From Paramacrobiotus metropolitanus (Eukaryota > Tardigrada > Eutardigrada > Parachela > Macrobiotidae): 64,000 nt of DNA. Location: contig NW_026570221.1 in the NCBI RefSeq assembly GCF_019649055.1, forward strand, positions 1,240,001 through 1,304,000. The letters are read 5' to 3'. Of the stretch, positions 1 to 12,815 are shown one piece after another. Numbering within the stretch: the stretch's first letter is position 1; every line of letters begins with the position of its first letter. The notes under the pieces were generated by a model. The model was not told the origin of the DNA, searched no databases, and saw only the letters and a list, made by a program, of their open reading frames with translations. The position numbers and the translations under genes were made by a program.

Positions 1-3000
1 AAGGATCCAGATTGGTACGCTTTGAAGCGTTCTGCTCAATACAGCTATTCAGTGCCTTTTCCAATGCTGGGTTCTTTATGTCATCTAAAAGAACGGAAAC
101 ACTAGGAATGACTAAGCAACGGTATAATGTGCTGCGATGTGTTTGCAGATACCTACATTTTGTTAGATGGTGCTCCAGAATGGTTTCCGTGAGAATCTCG
201 AGGATAATCGTGGCAACAGAGTATGCGTTGGTCTTGGTGGAAGTGCTACCGAGCTTCCTTGTAGCAATAATTTCGGGTGCGATGTGAAACCGATCACATA
301 CGCTGCAGTTTTCCAAATAGTCCACGCCGAAACCACATCGTAGCATGTTCGGCACAGTAAAGTCCGTTAGTCTCAGATTGAAGTGATTATTAATCATGCA
401 AGTAGAGCAGCTGATTACTCCGTGATATCGCAACGGAATGTTGGTGTTGACGAATTTTGCAATCTTTCAGGACGACAAAATTTGTTGTTTATCCGGACCA
501 AGAGAACTGAACTATCATAAAAAGGTCACAAAAGGACATTATCATACTTACTCGGAATAAATCGTCTGCTAAGCCCATTTTCAGCTCCCAGTCGATGGTT
601 ATGGGTGGTGATGCCAAAAATTGTTTCAAGGGCCCTCTTTGGCAGCAGTCATACACAAAAGTAACGATATCTTCGGTCAGTTCAATTCCCCAAAATCGGG
701 CAACGTTAGGATGAAGCAAACTCAACGTCTACATAGTTCCTGAATTTAAATAAATACAAAGAAAAGTGTAGGTTACCTCGCAATTTCTCTTTACCATTTT
801 TATACATCGTACAAAATCTCGGTTTTTGGTCAGTTGATGTTTTGACTTCTCTGTGTTGGAATACCGGCAAACTGTTAGACCAACAGGTTGTTCCTTGTAA
901 GAAGCAGTTGCGTGAGTTATTAGTTGCGTTGTCGCCTGTCAACAAGCGAACTAATTTAGAGATATGAACCCCCTGTAACTGTGGAATTGCTTTGAACAGT
1001 TTTACTTCTTAATCCTACCATAGAGAGGAGATTTTGGTTCCGATTTGTGACACCGTCGAGCAAGAATGTCACTGACCTTAGCTGGATTTCCAATATGACC
1101 TTTCTGTATCATCACATTGCAAATTGTTAAGCATTTACAGTAGTATCGTGGGTCTACTAACTTAATTACAGTTTACAGTATTTATATTGTACCTTATAAC
1201 TAACACTCCAACCACAAGAAGGAGGATCACACCAGCAATTATACAGGCGTCCGTCACTGATGTGAACCATCCCTGGCGTTCTGAAAGTGAACCAAGAAAC
1301 TCATCGTTCAGAAAAATGTTTCAACTCAAGTCTCAACGTCTTACCGACCATCGTGGTTTTTGCTAGTAGTTTTACTTCGTTCCCCACCAACTTACCTGCT
1401 ATCAATGCGCATGGTCCAGTTTGCCCAGTAAAACCACATTCCGGAGTGTCACGTGGTATACTACCGCTAAACCAAGTCAGCGGTTTTATTTCGGACAGTT
1501 GGAATGAGCCTGGTGTTTGGATCAGAAAAGCCTACACAAAGGGCCAAAAACAGTTTGCGTATTTCCTCCCGATTAAACTTTTGGAGTATGTATATAACGT
1601 AGTAAGGCGAGAAAATCAGTGCATAGAAGGATTCGGACCGATATGGTCAGTCATCCAGAAAGTCTTTTTTTTCTATACGACCTTACAGCACGCGGTCAGT
1701 GGTACTCAGAACGAGAGTACTCGTCAAATTATTCTTTACCTCAAATCTTCCACTGGTGATATTCATCTGCTGTATTTCTAGTTGTATAATTCTTGAGCCC
1801 ACTTCATCAAAGGTAAGAGAACCCACGGGGGTCGTGAATGTTCTGTTGAAAAAACGAGTAGCCAGCCCACCACTTTCTTGAAAGGTCACATCACGACTGT
1901 CCGCCATAAGCGTTTCGTTAATGACCGCTCCCAGCATGTGCATACATGCATATTGGGTAATTACAATTGGTGTTGGCTGAAAATGTACAAGGTTTCATAA
2001 AGAACTTTGGCACGCTACTGACAAGGTTAACCTAAAAACGTTGTGCGCTTTTAGTTTTTAAGTTTTTACAAGCTTCGCATCACATACCACTTCATCGATC
2101 TTGTACGTGTAATTATACTGTTGCTTGGATCGTCGCTTCAGCTCTGGGTACATGGATTCTCTTGTCTCTTCTGCTGTTTTGATCGATGGCTTTGGAGTGA
2201 CGATCAGCAGAGAACGGAATGCTGCAAACGCAATCTGCAAACCAAAGACGATAAGCAGACCAATTCAACTAAAACATAAAACGCTGATTAGTGAGTACCT
2301 CATCCCATTCATCATAATTTTGCCACGTTATATTACCATACAAGGGTGTTGCGTATTCAAAGGGAGCCATAGCGATAAAAACCTGTAATTGTTCAACCAC
2401 AGTGGGATACTTACTGCGATTGAAGATAATCGTTCCGTCAGGCGCAATAATCGGTCACGTGTACTAGTATTATACTTACATAATCGCCGTTCGTCATATT
2501 GTGTTGGTGTGCCTCAATCTGAGAAATAAAAATGGCATTCATCGAAACGTTTATTTTGCTCCACTGACCATGAGTATGTTTACAGTTCAGTGCAGTTTAT
2601 GACTTACTAGGAATTTCCGTAAAGAACTAGCATGTCCCCAAAACGACACCACTAAAAATAGGTATGCCATATTTTAACTAGTAGACCCCGTATGATAAGC
2701 TTTCTTCTCTTACCACGGGCCTGTGACTGAATGTCGCGCAAAACTGGCGCAAAGGTAACATTTTTTGTGGAGTCCAGAACTGACAAATAGGCTACCGATC
2801 CATTGGAAGCGCGTATTCGGGCGGTGAAGGTCTGGCTTAAGATTGCAGACAGCGGCCCGGCAGTGCCAGCCTTGTCGGCCGCCACATAAACGGTTCTCCA
2901 GTTCATTCTCTCCAGGAAAGACAACATCACCGTCAAAAAAGTCCTTGTAGTCACAGGTCCGGCTTGAACCACATTAGGATATATCTGCTTGTTCCTGAGT

Positions 3001-6000
3001 AATTCGTCGTTGTATGACCTTCGAATTTTAAGCCACATTAGTTACAAAACCATGCAGGATCATCATCATCAGGATTATTAACATTAACTGAAAGACATAA
3101 AATAGATCTCATACTTAAGAGATGAATTACAAAATGGATGAACGTAAATTGAACGCACAAAATACAACTGCTCTATTCGTTATAGGCTTTCGTGGTACCA
3201 TCGCAAAAGCTGAACAGCGTTTCTGCTGCGTCGCATTGATTGTCAAATCTAGGCGGGCATGAACTCATGTAAAAGAAACATGCTATTTTTCACGTAGTAC
3301 ATAACCTGTTAATAAGAAGTGCGTGATTTCGACATTCAGATCATGGAATCTATTAACGAGATTGATTCCGCTTGTATGTGGGTATCTCAATATCTGTATA
3401 TTCATGAAATCTCGCCTGTGCTTTGAAGTGCAGTCTGAGTAATGAACAAAAAAATTAAATCAAGTACAGCACATTGGTACAAAACCAATGTTTTCCCGTG
3501 TGACTATTTTTCGCTTTTCGTTTGTCAGTATCTCGTTGCTGAGTCTGATCTTTACATAACGGTGATCTGTGCTTTATGACTGATAAGCAGCTGAGCATGG
3601 ATATTTAATTATATGTATCAAGATTCAGATCTATATTGCCACGAATGGGATACACCAGAGCCGGCAAACCAGAAAAGACTGACCAAAACCAATATTATAT
3701 TCTGAAAGCCCGTAGTCGAAAACCCGGCCAGATAGTATTCATTTCTTTTAAAACCTCTCCCGCTTCGAGCGCCACAGCGGAAGAGTTTTGACTACCTTCA
3801 CCAAATGTAACTAAATTATTATAATAATAATTATCATCGTGGTATTTTTAACCAGGCAATGTTGCCACGTAAACCAAATAAAATATAGTTAAAAAATGAA
3901 AGTATTTTCCACTAATTAAAATATCAGAATCAATTTAATTAGCAGACCGTTGGCGTTATTGCGACAAGAACGACTACATATCCAACGTTGTCATCGAGGA
4001 AAATTTCTAAACAAGTGCCGGCCAAGCAGCGATAGACAGAACTACCGCCACTGTTCAGTGCACAAGCCCGTTAGTTGACCGAAATACCACTACATTCTAG
4101 TTAAAATAACCCGCTAAGCCAGTGAGTGGCCGAACTGCCACTATGGATAGCTATGTGAGCGGCTGACCGAGCTGTCATTACTGTCAGATGCCGAGTGACC
4201 GAGCTGTCACTACTTTTCAGTGTAAAAAGCCCGTTAGGGAACGAGTGACCGAGTTACCACTACTGTCCGGTGCACAGAGCCCGGTAGGAGAGCGGGTGAC
4301 CGGGCTGCCAATGCTGTCCGGCGCAAAAAGCCCGTTCGGTGAAGGAGTGCTGAGCTGCCACTACTGTCCGTGCACAGATCCCGGAAGTTGAGCGGGTGAC
4401 CGAGCAACCACTACTGTCCGGCGCAGAAAACCCCACCAGTCCACCACTACGATCCGGTTGACAGAGCCAAAAGATACGAATAAAAACGATTAAAATAAAA
4501 ATTCGAACAGCCCAGTCGTAGACCTCAAGAAACGCGAAAGCGAAGCCGAGATGAAATGAGTGAACGAGCTACCACTACTGCCCGTGCACAGAGCCCCGGA
4601 GGTGATGCGAGTGACCGAGCTGTCACTACTGTCAGTGTACAAAGTCCGTTAGTTGAGCATGTAATCGAGCTAACACTGCTGTCCAGTGTACAAAGCCCGT
4701 TAGGTGAGCGGGTGATCGAGCTACCACTTCTGTCCGGCGCAGAAAGCCCGGGAGGTGAGCGGTGACCGAGCTGTCACTACTGTCCAGTGCACAAAGTCCG
4801 TTAGTTGAGCATGTAATCGAGCTAACACTGCTGTCCAGTGTACAAAGCCCGTTAGGTGAGCGGGTGACCGAGCTACCACTACTGTCCGGCGAACGGAACC
4901 GGTTAGCTAAGCAAGTAATCGAGCCACCACTACTGACCGGACATACACCACTGGGCACACACCAACGTCCAGTGAAAAGAGCCAGTGAAGTGATGAGTTA
5001 CCGAACTAGTGATCCAGTGCACTATCACTGTTTCGAATTTCACACCTTATAGACTGATATTTCGGCTTTTCGGGTGGGGATATCGTAAAATTATCTGTAT
5101 GTACAGCGAAAGGGAATGCTTTCAAGGTTGAGAGAATCATGAACTGATTTTCATAGAAAATTCGTGTTTGTCCTATTGCATGTACTGATCATGTTTCGAG
5201 GAATAGACTGATGTAATCTAATAAATATTCATTCAAATTCAAATAAAATGGCCATGGACCACAAGAAACGCGGAGGCGAAGCCGAGGCTGTTTCTTGTAT
5301 AATATATTGGACTGCATAGTATTCACGTGCGCTACTTCCTAGTTCTCTGAATAGTTTACTCCAATTACGGATAACGAACGCTGTGCTCCGGAAAAACAAA
5401 AGCAAGCAGCCCCGCCAAGGAAAAGCGAGGAGCCTCACTACACGCTGAAGTCTACGCCGCATTACCTAAAGATAACTACAAACCTCAAGGCTTGAAGCGG
5501 ATAACATCATTAAAGAACTGCTTACCCGACAAGGGCTAATTGGTTCCAACCTGTATGAATAAATTTCAACAGTGTAACCGTAGCTATAAGAAGCAAAATT
5601 TCGTAATATCATATTTCTGTACGGTACCTGTTGAAAGTTTTGCGACTGCTACGGCATCGACGTTGCATCCTACAAGTACAGATATAATTATATGATTTTT
5701 TATAAAATATAGTAAACGAAAACTACTACTATTGTACGAGTAGAGATAAAAAGAGGAATTAGCATTAATAACCACGTGCTGCCACATCAGATTCTAGCAA
5801 CTTTTTTATCAGTTTAACGCTGTACTGTTTAAGATTGATCAGAACAGGACTGTAGTAATTTTCTTGCTTAGTTCTGTTGTTATGAATGGTTATAAAACCT
5901 AGTTGTATTAAATTTTGTTATTCAAAATAATGGGAAGATAGCGAAAAACCCACCTGGATAAGCAAAAACTGTCACGTTTGCCGGAATACGTCTCCGATAA

Positions 6001-6284
6001 TAATAATCGGAGACCATGTAATCAAAACCAGCTGCGGCATCGTCACAATTAAGAATAGTCAAATTATACAGGTATGTCAACTGAATTTTAAAATATTTGG
6101 CGTAGATGACCTGAATTTCCATTACGCCGATATCAATGGCCGGACCGGTCAATGGGAGACTGCTCAAACTGGACACATAAGCTATCCCCGGAGAAATAAT
6201 TTCCACAGTAAAATCAGTGCATTTTGAGAAATTTAGGTAAATTGTCAGGAAGCTCACAAGCGTCCCAGCCTGGCGCGTCCGCAT
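1..6284 (-). CDS. Receptor-type guanylyl cyclase, copy A (3' end outside window)
   Basis: Single-pass membrane receptor expected to make cGMP when a ligand binds outside. The start at 6284 gives a signal-peptide-like N-terminus (MRTRQAGTLVSFLTIYLNFS). The ANF-receptor ligand-binding domain follows: exons 6284-5954 (motif [21 protein letters not shown]), 5669-5628, 5550-5526 (GWNQLALVG), near 3250-3180 (Cys-rich), 3010-2660 (MNWRTVYVAADKAGTAGPLS), and further pieces near 2.3-2.1, 1.95-1.68 and 1.6-1.4 kb. A membrane helix (ACIIAGVILLLVVGVLVI) is encoded near 1190-1250. The kinase-homology domain is at 725-560 (HPNVARFWGIEL) and 460-1 (LTDFTVPNMLRCGFG, HIAPEI). The cyclase catalytic domain must lie left of position 1. 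Exon phases match copy B, so the two arose by tandem duplication. The intron between the third and fourth exons is swollen by a minisatellite. Middle exon borders are approximate. Confidence 0.85.
4020..5000. repeat. Degenerate 51-bp minisatellite in an intron of guanylyl cyclase A
   Basis: About 18 diverged tandem units of roughly 50-51 bp, each built on gtgaccgagctaccactact followed by a gtccgg-cacagagcccgttaggtgagcg-type tail. A block of non-repeat sequence near 4440-4550 splits the array. Neighbouring units at 4630-4730 and 4780-4880 are nearly identical, which suggests a higher-order repeat of about 153 bp. Because 51 is a multiple of three, reading frames stay open on both strands with a 17-residue period, but these frames lack a plausible gene structure and lie inside an intron. 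Confidence 0.85.
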
Positions 6285-7929
6285 TTGCGTAAAGGTGAAA
6301 TGTGCCGAGCGTTAAGCTACTAGGATAAACAGAGAGTTATAGTATTAGGAAAATGTAATTAATGCCATTCATGAACGAAAGCAATTATGAAGCGTTTTTT
6401 TGCAGTTGCTTCTATAAGGCGCATGATGCTCTGCCAGTCTTTGTTTTTCTAAAGAATGATAACACAAGAAAGATTATGTCCAGATATGTTCTGGAGATGA
6501 AATCGAAATAAACACGATTCTGTATCTCCCGGAAATCTCCATAGTACCAAAAAAATTAACTTAATTCCGCTGGTAGCATGCAGAACTCTTGCCATTTAAT
6601 CAATGTATCCGCAATTACGTGTGTATCACCGTAGCTGTTTTGTAGGTATTCGACCGTCAGCTGCGATCGACTGGCAGATGCGATCAAACGAATAACTGAA
6701 ACATTCAAAACGAAATTAAGCCATTCCGATCGGAAATCTCAATACCATGCATGCAGTTGTCCCCTGTCAGCAGCACAACGGGCGATGAATAGCCAAACAA
6801 CGGTTGTCCTAAAAATTTTCCGTGGGCGTAATGACAGAGCAAGGTGATGCAGCTTAGCAGCCAATTACGACACAACACAATGGCTTTTGGCGTCACAAAA
6901 TAATAATTTTAATGTGGGCGTGGGATATTGTTATAACACGCAGTGACGCAGCAAATCTTATCAAGGGATAAGATTTATACAGATATATCACAACTACGTA
7001 GGTAAGGGCCTGCTTAGAGTCCCGTAATCTCTCCATTTCTGCCTAAAGCATTACTACCAGCACGTTCTGGCTTATTAAGCTTGCTATAATACAGCTTGGC
7101 GTTCCGGGATCACAACGAACATGAACAACGCCATCGAAGTTCAAGGGCTTAGGGCACATGCACTATTATGCGGCAATGTTGGCCTATCTGTTGGTTGTAG
7201 AGATTCACAAAACGCACTGATGCACGAGAGATGGATTTTAATAATAAAATCCTGGCGAACGATTTTATCCGCTGAAGTGAACACGGACTTTGGTTTGCTT
7301 TACCTTTCTGATCAGCGCAGTAAGCAAAGCAATTAAGTTTTCATTTAATTGTTAGAAAGTAAAAGGCGTGCAACAGTGTGCAGGGTTGGTGGCTTGACCG
7401 CACTCAGCTTTAGGGGAGACAGCAGTTCTTCGGGGGATCTGGACGCCTACTTGCGCGGCGCGGGCGTTAATTGCTCTTGTTCACTTTGGCGGACAGAAAT
7501 GTCCGTCAGGGATTTTATTAACAAAATCCATCCCCCGTTCATAAGGGTGTTTCGTTGTAGCAGTAAGCCACCGGCGACTTGCTGTTGCGCGCAGCATAAG
7601 CAAGCGATAAATAGCCTTACGCCATTTGTCCAAAAACTAAAAAGCTTCCGTGGGCGTTATGACAGAGCAAGGGAAAGTTATTAAAAGCAGCCAATCTTGC
7701 CAAGGAATAAGACCCCGTCCTATATCATAACTGCGCGGGTTCTCGTAATTTCATTATTTCTGCCTAAAGTTGTACTAACCATAAGTTTAGGCTTAATGAA
7801 CTTTCTATATTATTTGTACAGTTGGCATTGTGGGATCACAAAAAATTTTATCTAGAGTATGTCATGATCTCATCCACGTTCAAGTGTACATGCTCCAAAA
7901 GTCACCAAACCAAGGTGACAGAAATCTTC
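6285..7929. other. Intergenic spacer between guanylyl cyclases, with a duplicated segment
   Basis: No gene is supported. A segment at about 6750-7115 reappears in direct orientation at about 7590-7845. Shared landmarks in order are ttccgtgggcg.tatgacagagcaagg, agcagccaat, aaggataag, tttctgcctaaag, ggctta and gggatcacaa. The first copy lies upstream of cyclase A and the second just downstream of cyclase B, as expected for duplicated flanks of a tandem gene duplication. Confidence 0.55.
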
Positions 7930-10900
7930 TCAGATTCTCAACCAGAATGTTTCCATTTCTCCTTTGCCTTTGATCTGGATGCTTCCACGCGAAATGCACT
8001 CAAGCTCGTTTGTGGTTTCCGTAAGTAATCGGGCTGTTACGCTGCTAAGATGGATTCGTGAACCCTCACCGTGGCTTTCCATTCTCGAAGTTGTGTTTAC
8101 GGTATCACCAAACCTGTAGCACAGAAAACACTAAGGTGTCAGCATTTAGCTGAATCATTTAATGGACGAAACCCAAAAGTTTTTAAAGCGTTTGTTTTGT
8201 AGCGATTGGAGATCGCTTACAAACAATATCGTGGTCGCTGCAAGCCGGCTACAGCTGCCACACAGGATCCTGTTGATGCCCGCGAAAATAAAAAAAAAAA
8301 ACAATTTACAATAAACAGTAAAGCATTTCAAAATAAAAGGTTCCCAAGCTTACCAGTGTGAATTCCGATTCGGAGCTGCATATCTGATTGGCTAAATTTT
8401 TCCCGAAACCTTTGCATCAAACACAGCGCAGCTCGGCACATTTCGCAGGCGTGCTTATCGCCAATGCGCTTTGGTAACCCGCTGGCAATCTAAATTCGAG
8501 CTCGTTGGTTATTTGGTTATTTGGTTAAGCATAATGCACACCTGCATTCTCTTACAAAATACGAATCGCTGATCGTCTCCACTTTGTACACTTCAAACCC
8601 ACTTATTGTCTCATCAAACAAACCGTGAGATTTATTGAGGAACTCCACAACATCGAACGGAAGAACATCCCGTACAAACTCCATGAAACCCACTATATCA
8701 CTGAACTGCAAGGTCACCGATTCGAAAGTTTCCGGGTGTACAATTTCTTGACGTCGCAGTTTTTCAACAACCGTCCTAAACAGCGCCGTCTGTTACCCGT
8801 GCTGGCCGTGCATAAAAATTCAAAACAGCACATTTAAATAAAACTTGGATGCTTACGCTGGAAGCATGTGCTGCAGCAGAGCATCACATTTTTGTCGCTC
8901 TGTCAGCAGATCTTGTGTTCGCAATGCCACCGCATGCTCCAGATCATTGGCGTACTTGGAAAGTGTTCGAATAACCTTTTCTACTACTGTCCGCTTCCCA
9001 CTGTCCGCTTTGAACATATGCAGCAGCTTATCAAGTGTTGTCCGACTAGATGGATCTTCCTCCATACACTTCCAAATAGCCTTTTGTAATGACGGCTTCT
9101 TGATTACGGCCATGGAAGGAGCGCCTTCTGCATTGAAAAATACCAACTATATCTTATCAAATTTTCTACTATGGCAAATTGTGATAAGGCAAATTGTAGC
9201 AGCAAGCGCTGACTGCGAGTGTTTTACCTGCATTTAATGGTGTCATTGAATGCTTTTCCAAAACAGCTTCCATTACAATTTCTACAATGACTGTCCCAAT
9301 GGAGTACATATGACTTTTTGCCGTTGTGGCTTTGAAATCTCTTGAGCGGACGATCTCAGGCGCTATGTGAAACTGGTCATAAGAGCTGCATTCCGCCCAG
9401 TAATCCAGAGAAAAACCACTCCTTAGCATGGATGGTGCCGTGAAATCCGTTATTTTTAGATTAAAATGATTATTGATCATACAGGTTGAGCAGCAAACCA
9501 GCCCATGATACCGCATTGGAATGCCCGTGTTAATTGCTTTTACACCCTGTCAGAAAATATGCGTATCTCCTTCTCGGAATTGTTCCACTTTTGAATCTAT
9601 CACCCTTACTTGAAGCAAATCAATCGCCAATCCACTTTTTAGATCCCAGTCCAGAGTGATCTGCGGGCTAGTTAAAAAGCGCTTTAAAGTGCCCCGTTGG
9701 CAGTAGTTATAAACTAATAGAACTGCATCTGTTTGCAGCTCAATGCCAATGAACCGGCTGATATTCGGATGGAAAAGGTCCAGCGTCTGAAAAAATACGC
9801 CGGGTATATTCATAGAACAAATTATGCGAGTATGTTCATCGTATATTGGCAGCGCAGTCCGTCGTTACCCCTTTCACACAGATCAGGAATTCCCGATTGG
9901 TCGACATTGTTTTAGATTTTTCGTAATTGGAAAGAGGATACCGCACTACAGATACTGGTTGTTCCTTGTAGAGCGCCGTTTCATGAGCTTTCTCTTTGCC
10001 TGTGCCCTACACAAAACTTGTTACCCGGTTCGCCAGCTATTCTTACATCAGTTTCTGAAATAATCCACTAGTTTACCAAATTCTCGCTAAAGACAAGCGG
10101 CGAATCCAGATAAAACTTGGTTGCCTTTAGTTGAGACTCCGCCGTCAGTTTCCTAATGTAATGCCGATTGAGATGCAATGCCGATTGAGTAAACGTGCGA
10201 TAATTACTCGTAAACCAGTGCTTAGAATGCCCCTTACCTGACGATTAGAGCACTTGAAACCAAAACAACAGTCACCCCAACGATAACACCAACAGCAATC
10301 GCTATCACAGCCCTACGCGCATTTTCTAAAAACAAAATACAATACAAGCTGACCAGCATCACATTATAGCACTAGTGAGTAGCACCTGCAGCTAGTGCAC
10401 ATGGTCCTGTTTGCCCAGTAAAGCCACATTCAGGGATGTCGCGAGGCAGATCTCCGCTGAACCACACAAGCGGCTTAACGGAGACCAGGCGAAACGTATA
10501 CGGATCTTGGTACATAAACGCCTGTACAAGATATGCAACCATGTTTCAAACAATTTTGCATTGTGGAGCCATCAACGATTTCCGTATGTACGAGTACCTC
10601 AAATTTTCCTGTCGACAGATTCATCTGTTGCACTTCTTGCTGCACTCGGCGCTCACCAACTTCGTCGAAACTAAATGGTCCCACCGGTGTCTGAATCGTC
10701 CGATTCCAAAAACGTTTGGCCAGTCCACCGCTATTTTCAATGAACAGACTGGATCCGTTTGCACCAGTCAGTGTTTCGTTGATAATGGTACCCAGCATGT
10801 GTATGCAGCCAATCTGGGTAACAACGATGGGATTTGGCTGCAATCAAAGCCAACAATCAGCAAGAAGTGAAGCAAGAAAATGTAAGCGGACCACACGGCA

Positions 10901-12815
10901 TACCACATCGCCGGGTTTGTACGTGTAGTTGTATTTGCTCTTCGACCGCCGGATCAATTCGGGAAATATTGATTCTCTCTTTTTTTGCGGCTTCCCCCGA
11001 AGAAGATGGGATAACGACGAACAAGGACTTGTACGCTTCGAATGCAATCTATCGCAACATTTTTTGAATTGTTGCTCGCAAAAGTCCCAAATTCCAGAAC
11101 TACCTCGTCAAATTCGTCGTTGTACTGCCACGTTATGTTGCCATATAATGGCGTTGGATATTCAAACGGACCCAAGGCAACGTAAACCTTTACAAAAATA
11201 CTTCCCTGTTCAAAAGTCCTATTGCCAAAACAGAAAACTGCTTACATATTCGCCATTCGTCATGTTGTTCTGGTGGGCCTCTATCTTTAAAAAAATTATT
11301 CACTTCTCAAATACCTGCACTCTTACAAAGCAATCTCTAGTAAGTACGTACTTACCATAAATTTTCGTAGTGCGTTGGCGTGACCCCAAAAGCTGATAAC
11401 TACGAACAACATTAGTAAAGAAACTCTGGCAAAATAACGCTTGAATCCTTGGCACCCGTACTTCGTGCTGTTGTTTTAATGTCGCGAATGGTCGCTGTAA
11501 ACGTGTCGTTTTTCGTGGTGTCTACTGTGGATAAGTACGCGACGGATCCTGGTGTCGCGCGTAACCGTGCCGTCACCGCTTGACTACCAATCACCGAGAC
11601 TGCTCCTGCAGTGCCGCCTTTATCACAGACAACGTACACAGTCCTCCACGAGAATTTCTGGAAAATGGATAAGATAACCGCCAGGATCGGTCGGGCCATA
11701 ATGGGGCCAGCTTGTATGAGGTTAGGGTACAGCGCCTTATTTCGCCAGGTATTCTCGTTATATGACCTGCAATCGAAGATATCGTGAAAGTTGAAACGTA
11801 TTTTAGGGCGTTGCACTAAGTTAGCTTGTTACTACGGACGTGAGTGGTTAATTCTTATGTTTCCCGTGACAGTGCAAGATTTAAAGAAATCGAATTCGAT
11901 TATTCGACCGGAACGCACTGCAAATTAAGGTTACGGTGAACGCTAAAAATATGAACTCCGCTTGCGTTGCAGCGGCGCATGAGTTACATCAGATCGCAAG
12001 AGCGACCGCAGTTTTTTCGTCACGCAAAATTTACACTGTTACCCAAAAGCGCATAATTCCAAGAACTGACGACCAGTTAGACATAATGGGCACATAAGCC
12101 GCTGAGTTAATCCATAAGCACGCCTTAAAACTGAATTTGTACCAGGAAAACTTACCCAACAAGCACCAACTGGTTCCAACCTAACGTCACGGAAGACCAC
12201 AAACAAAGGGTCAGGTTAAACATATTAGCACGACCAGCGTAACCGTTGCACCATTCTTTTACCTGCTCCAAGCTTGGCAACCGCAATAGCCTCCATGTAA
12301 CAACCTGGAATATGTAGGACGAAAATATAGCCTTACATATTACGGTATAAAGTACAAAGTATTAGCAGAAGCCAGAAAGTGTAACTACATTAGATACACC
12401 ACTGCTTAACATCGACAAAAGAAACTTTGTGCAAAAATGATTATTATAATCTGATTTCAGCTAAATGCGTTCATTTTCACACAGCACCTGGATAAGTGAA
12501 CAAAGTAAGGTTCACTGGCCGCCGTTTGCGGTAGTAATAGTCGGACACCATATAGTCGAAACCAGCGGCAGCATCATCACAATTCAAAATGGAAAGATTA
12601 TACAGATAAGTCAGTTTCACTTGGAAATAATTGGAGTAAATTCTCTGAATATCTTCCACTCCTATATCAATAGCGGGACCGGTCATGGGAAGACTGCTCA
12701 GACTAGACACATAGGCTATTCCCGGCGAAATAATTTCGACACTGAAGTCGTCGCAATGTGATACGTAAGCCGCAAACGCTAACAACTGAACAGATTTTCT
12801 AAAGAAAAGTAACAT
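7930..12815 (-). CDS. Receptor-type guanylyl cyclase, copy B (complete)
   Basis: Complete membrane guanylyl cyclase converting GTP to cGMP. The start at 12815 ([20 protein letters not shown]) gives a signal peptide; exon 1 ends at 12488 in phase 1 exactly like copy A. ANF-receptor exons lie near 12.27, 12.19, 11.77-11.44, 11.18-10.9 and 10.84-10.4 kb. The membrane helix is at about 10310-10240 ([20 protein letters not shown]). The kinase-homology domain occupies 9.8-8.95 kb ([19 protein letters not shown]), then a coiled-coil linker ([27 protein letters not shown]). Cyclase catalytic exons run from 8.8 to 7.93 kb: [69 protein letters not shown], ending [10 protein letters not shown] and a TGA at 7932-7930. 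The metal-binding Asp of SDIVGF and the NTTSR segment are present, so activity is plausible. The ligand is unknown. Confidence 0.9.

Noticed and set aside
4188-5052. ORFs through the minisatellite as repeat-protein genes; also a CRISPR-like array
   Set aside because: The open frames follow from the 51-bp unit length, there are no start or splice signals, and the units are contiguous without unique spacers.
11940-12110. Extra coding exon of guanylyl cyclase B (frames such as [19 protein letters not shown])
   Set aside because: No matching segment in copy A and no consistent splice phase; the true exon in this interval could not be fixed.
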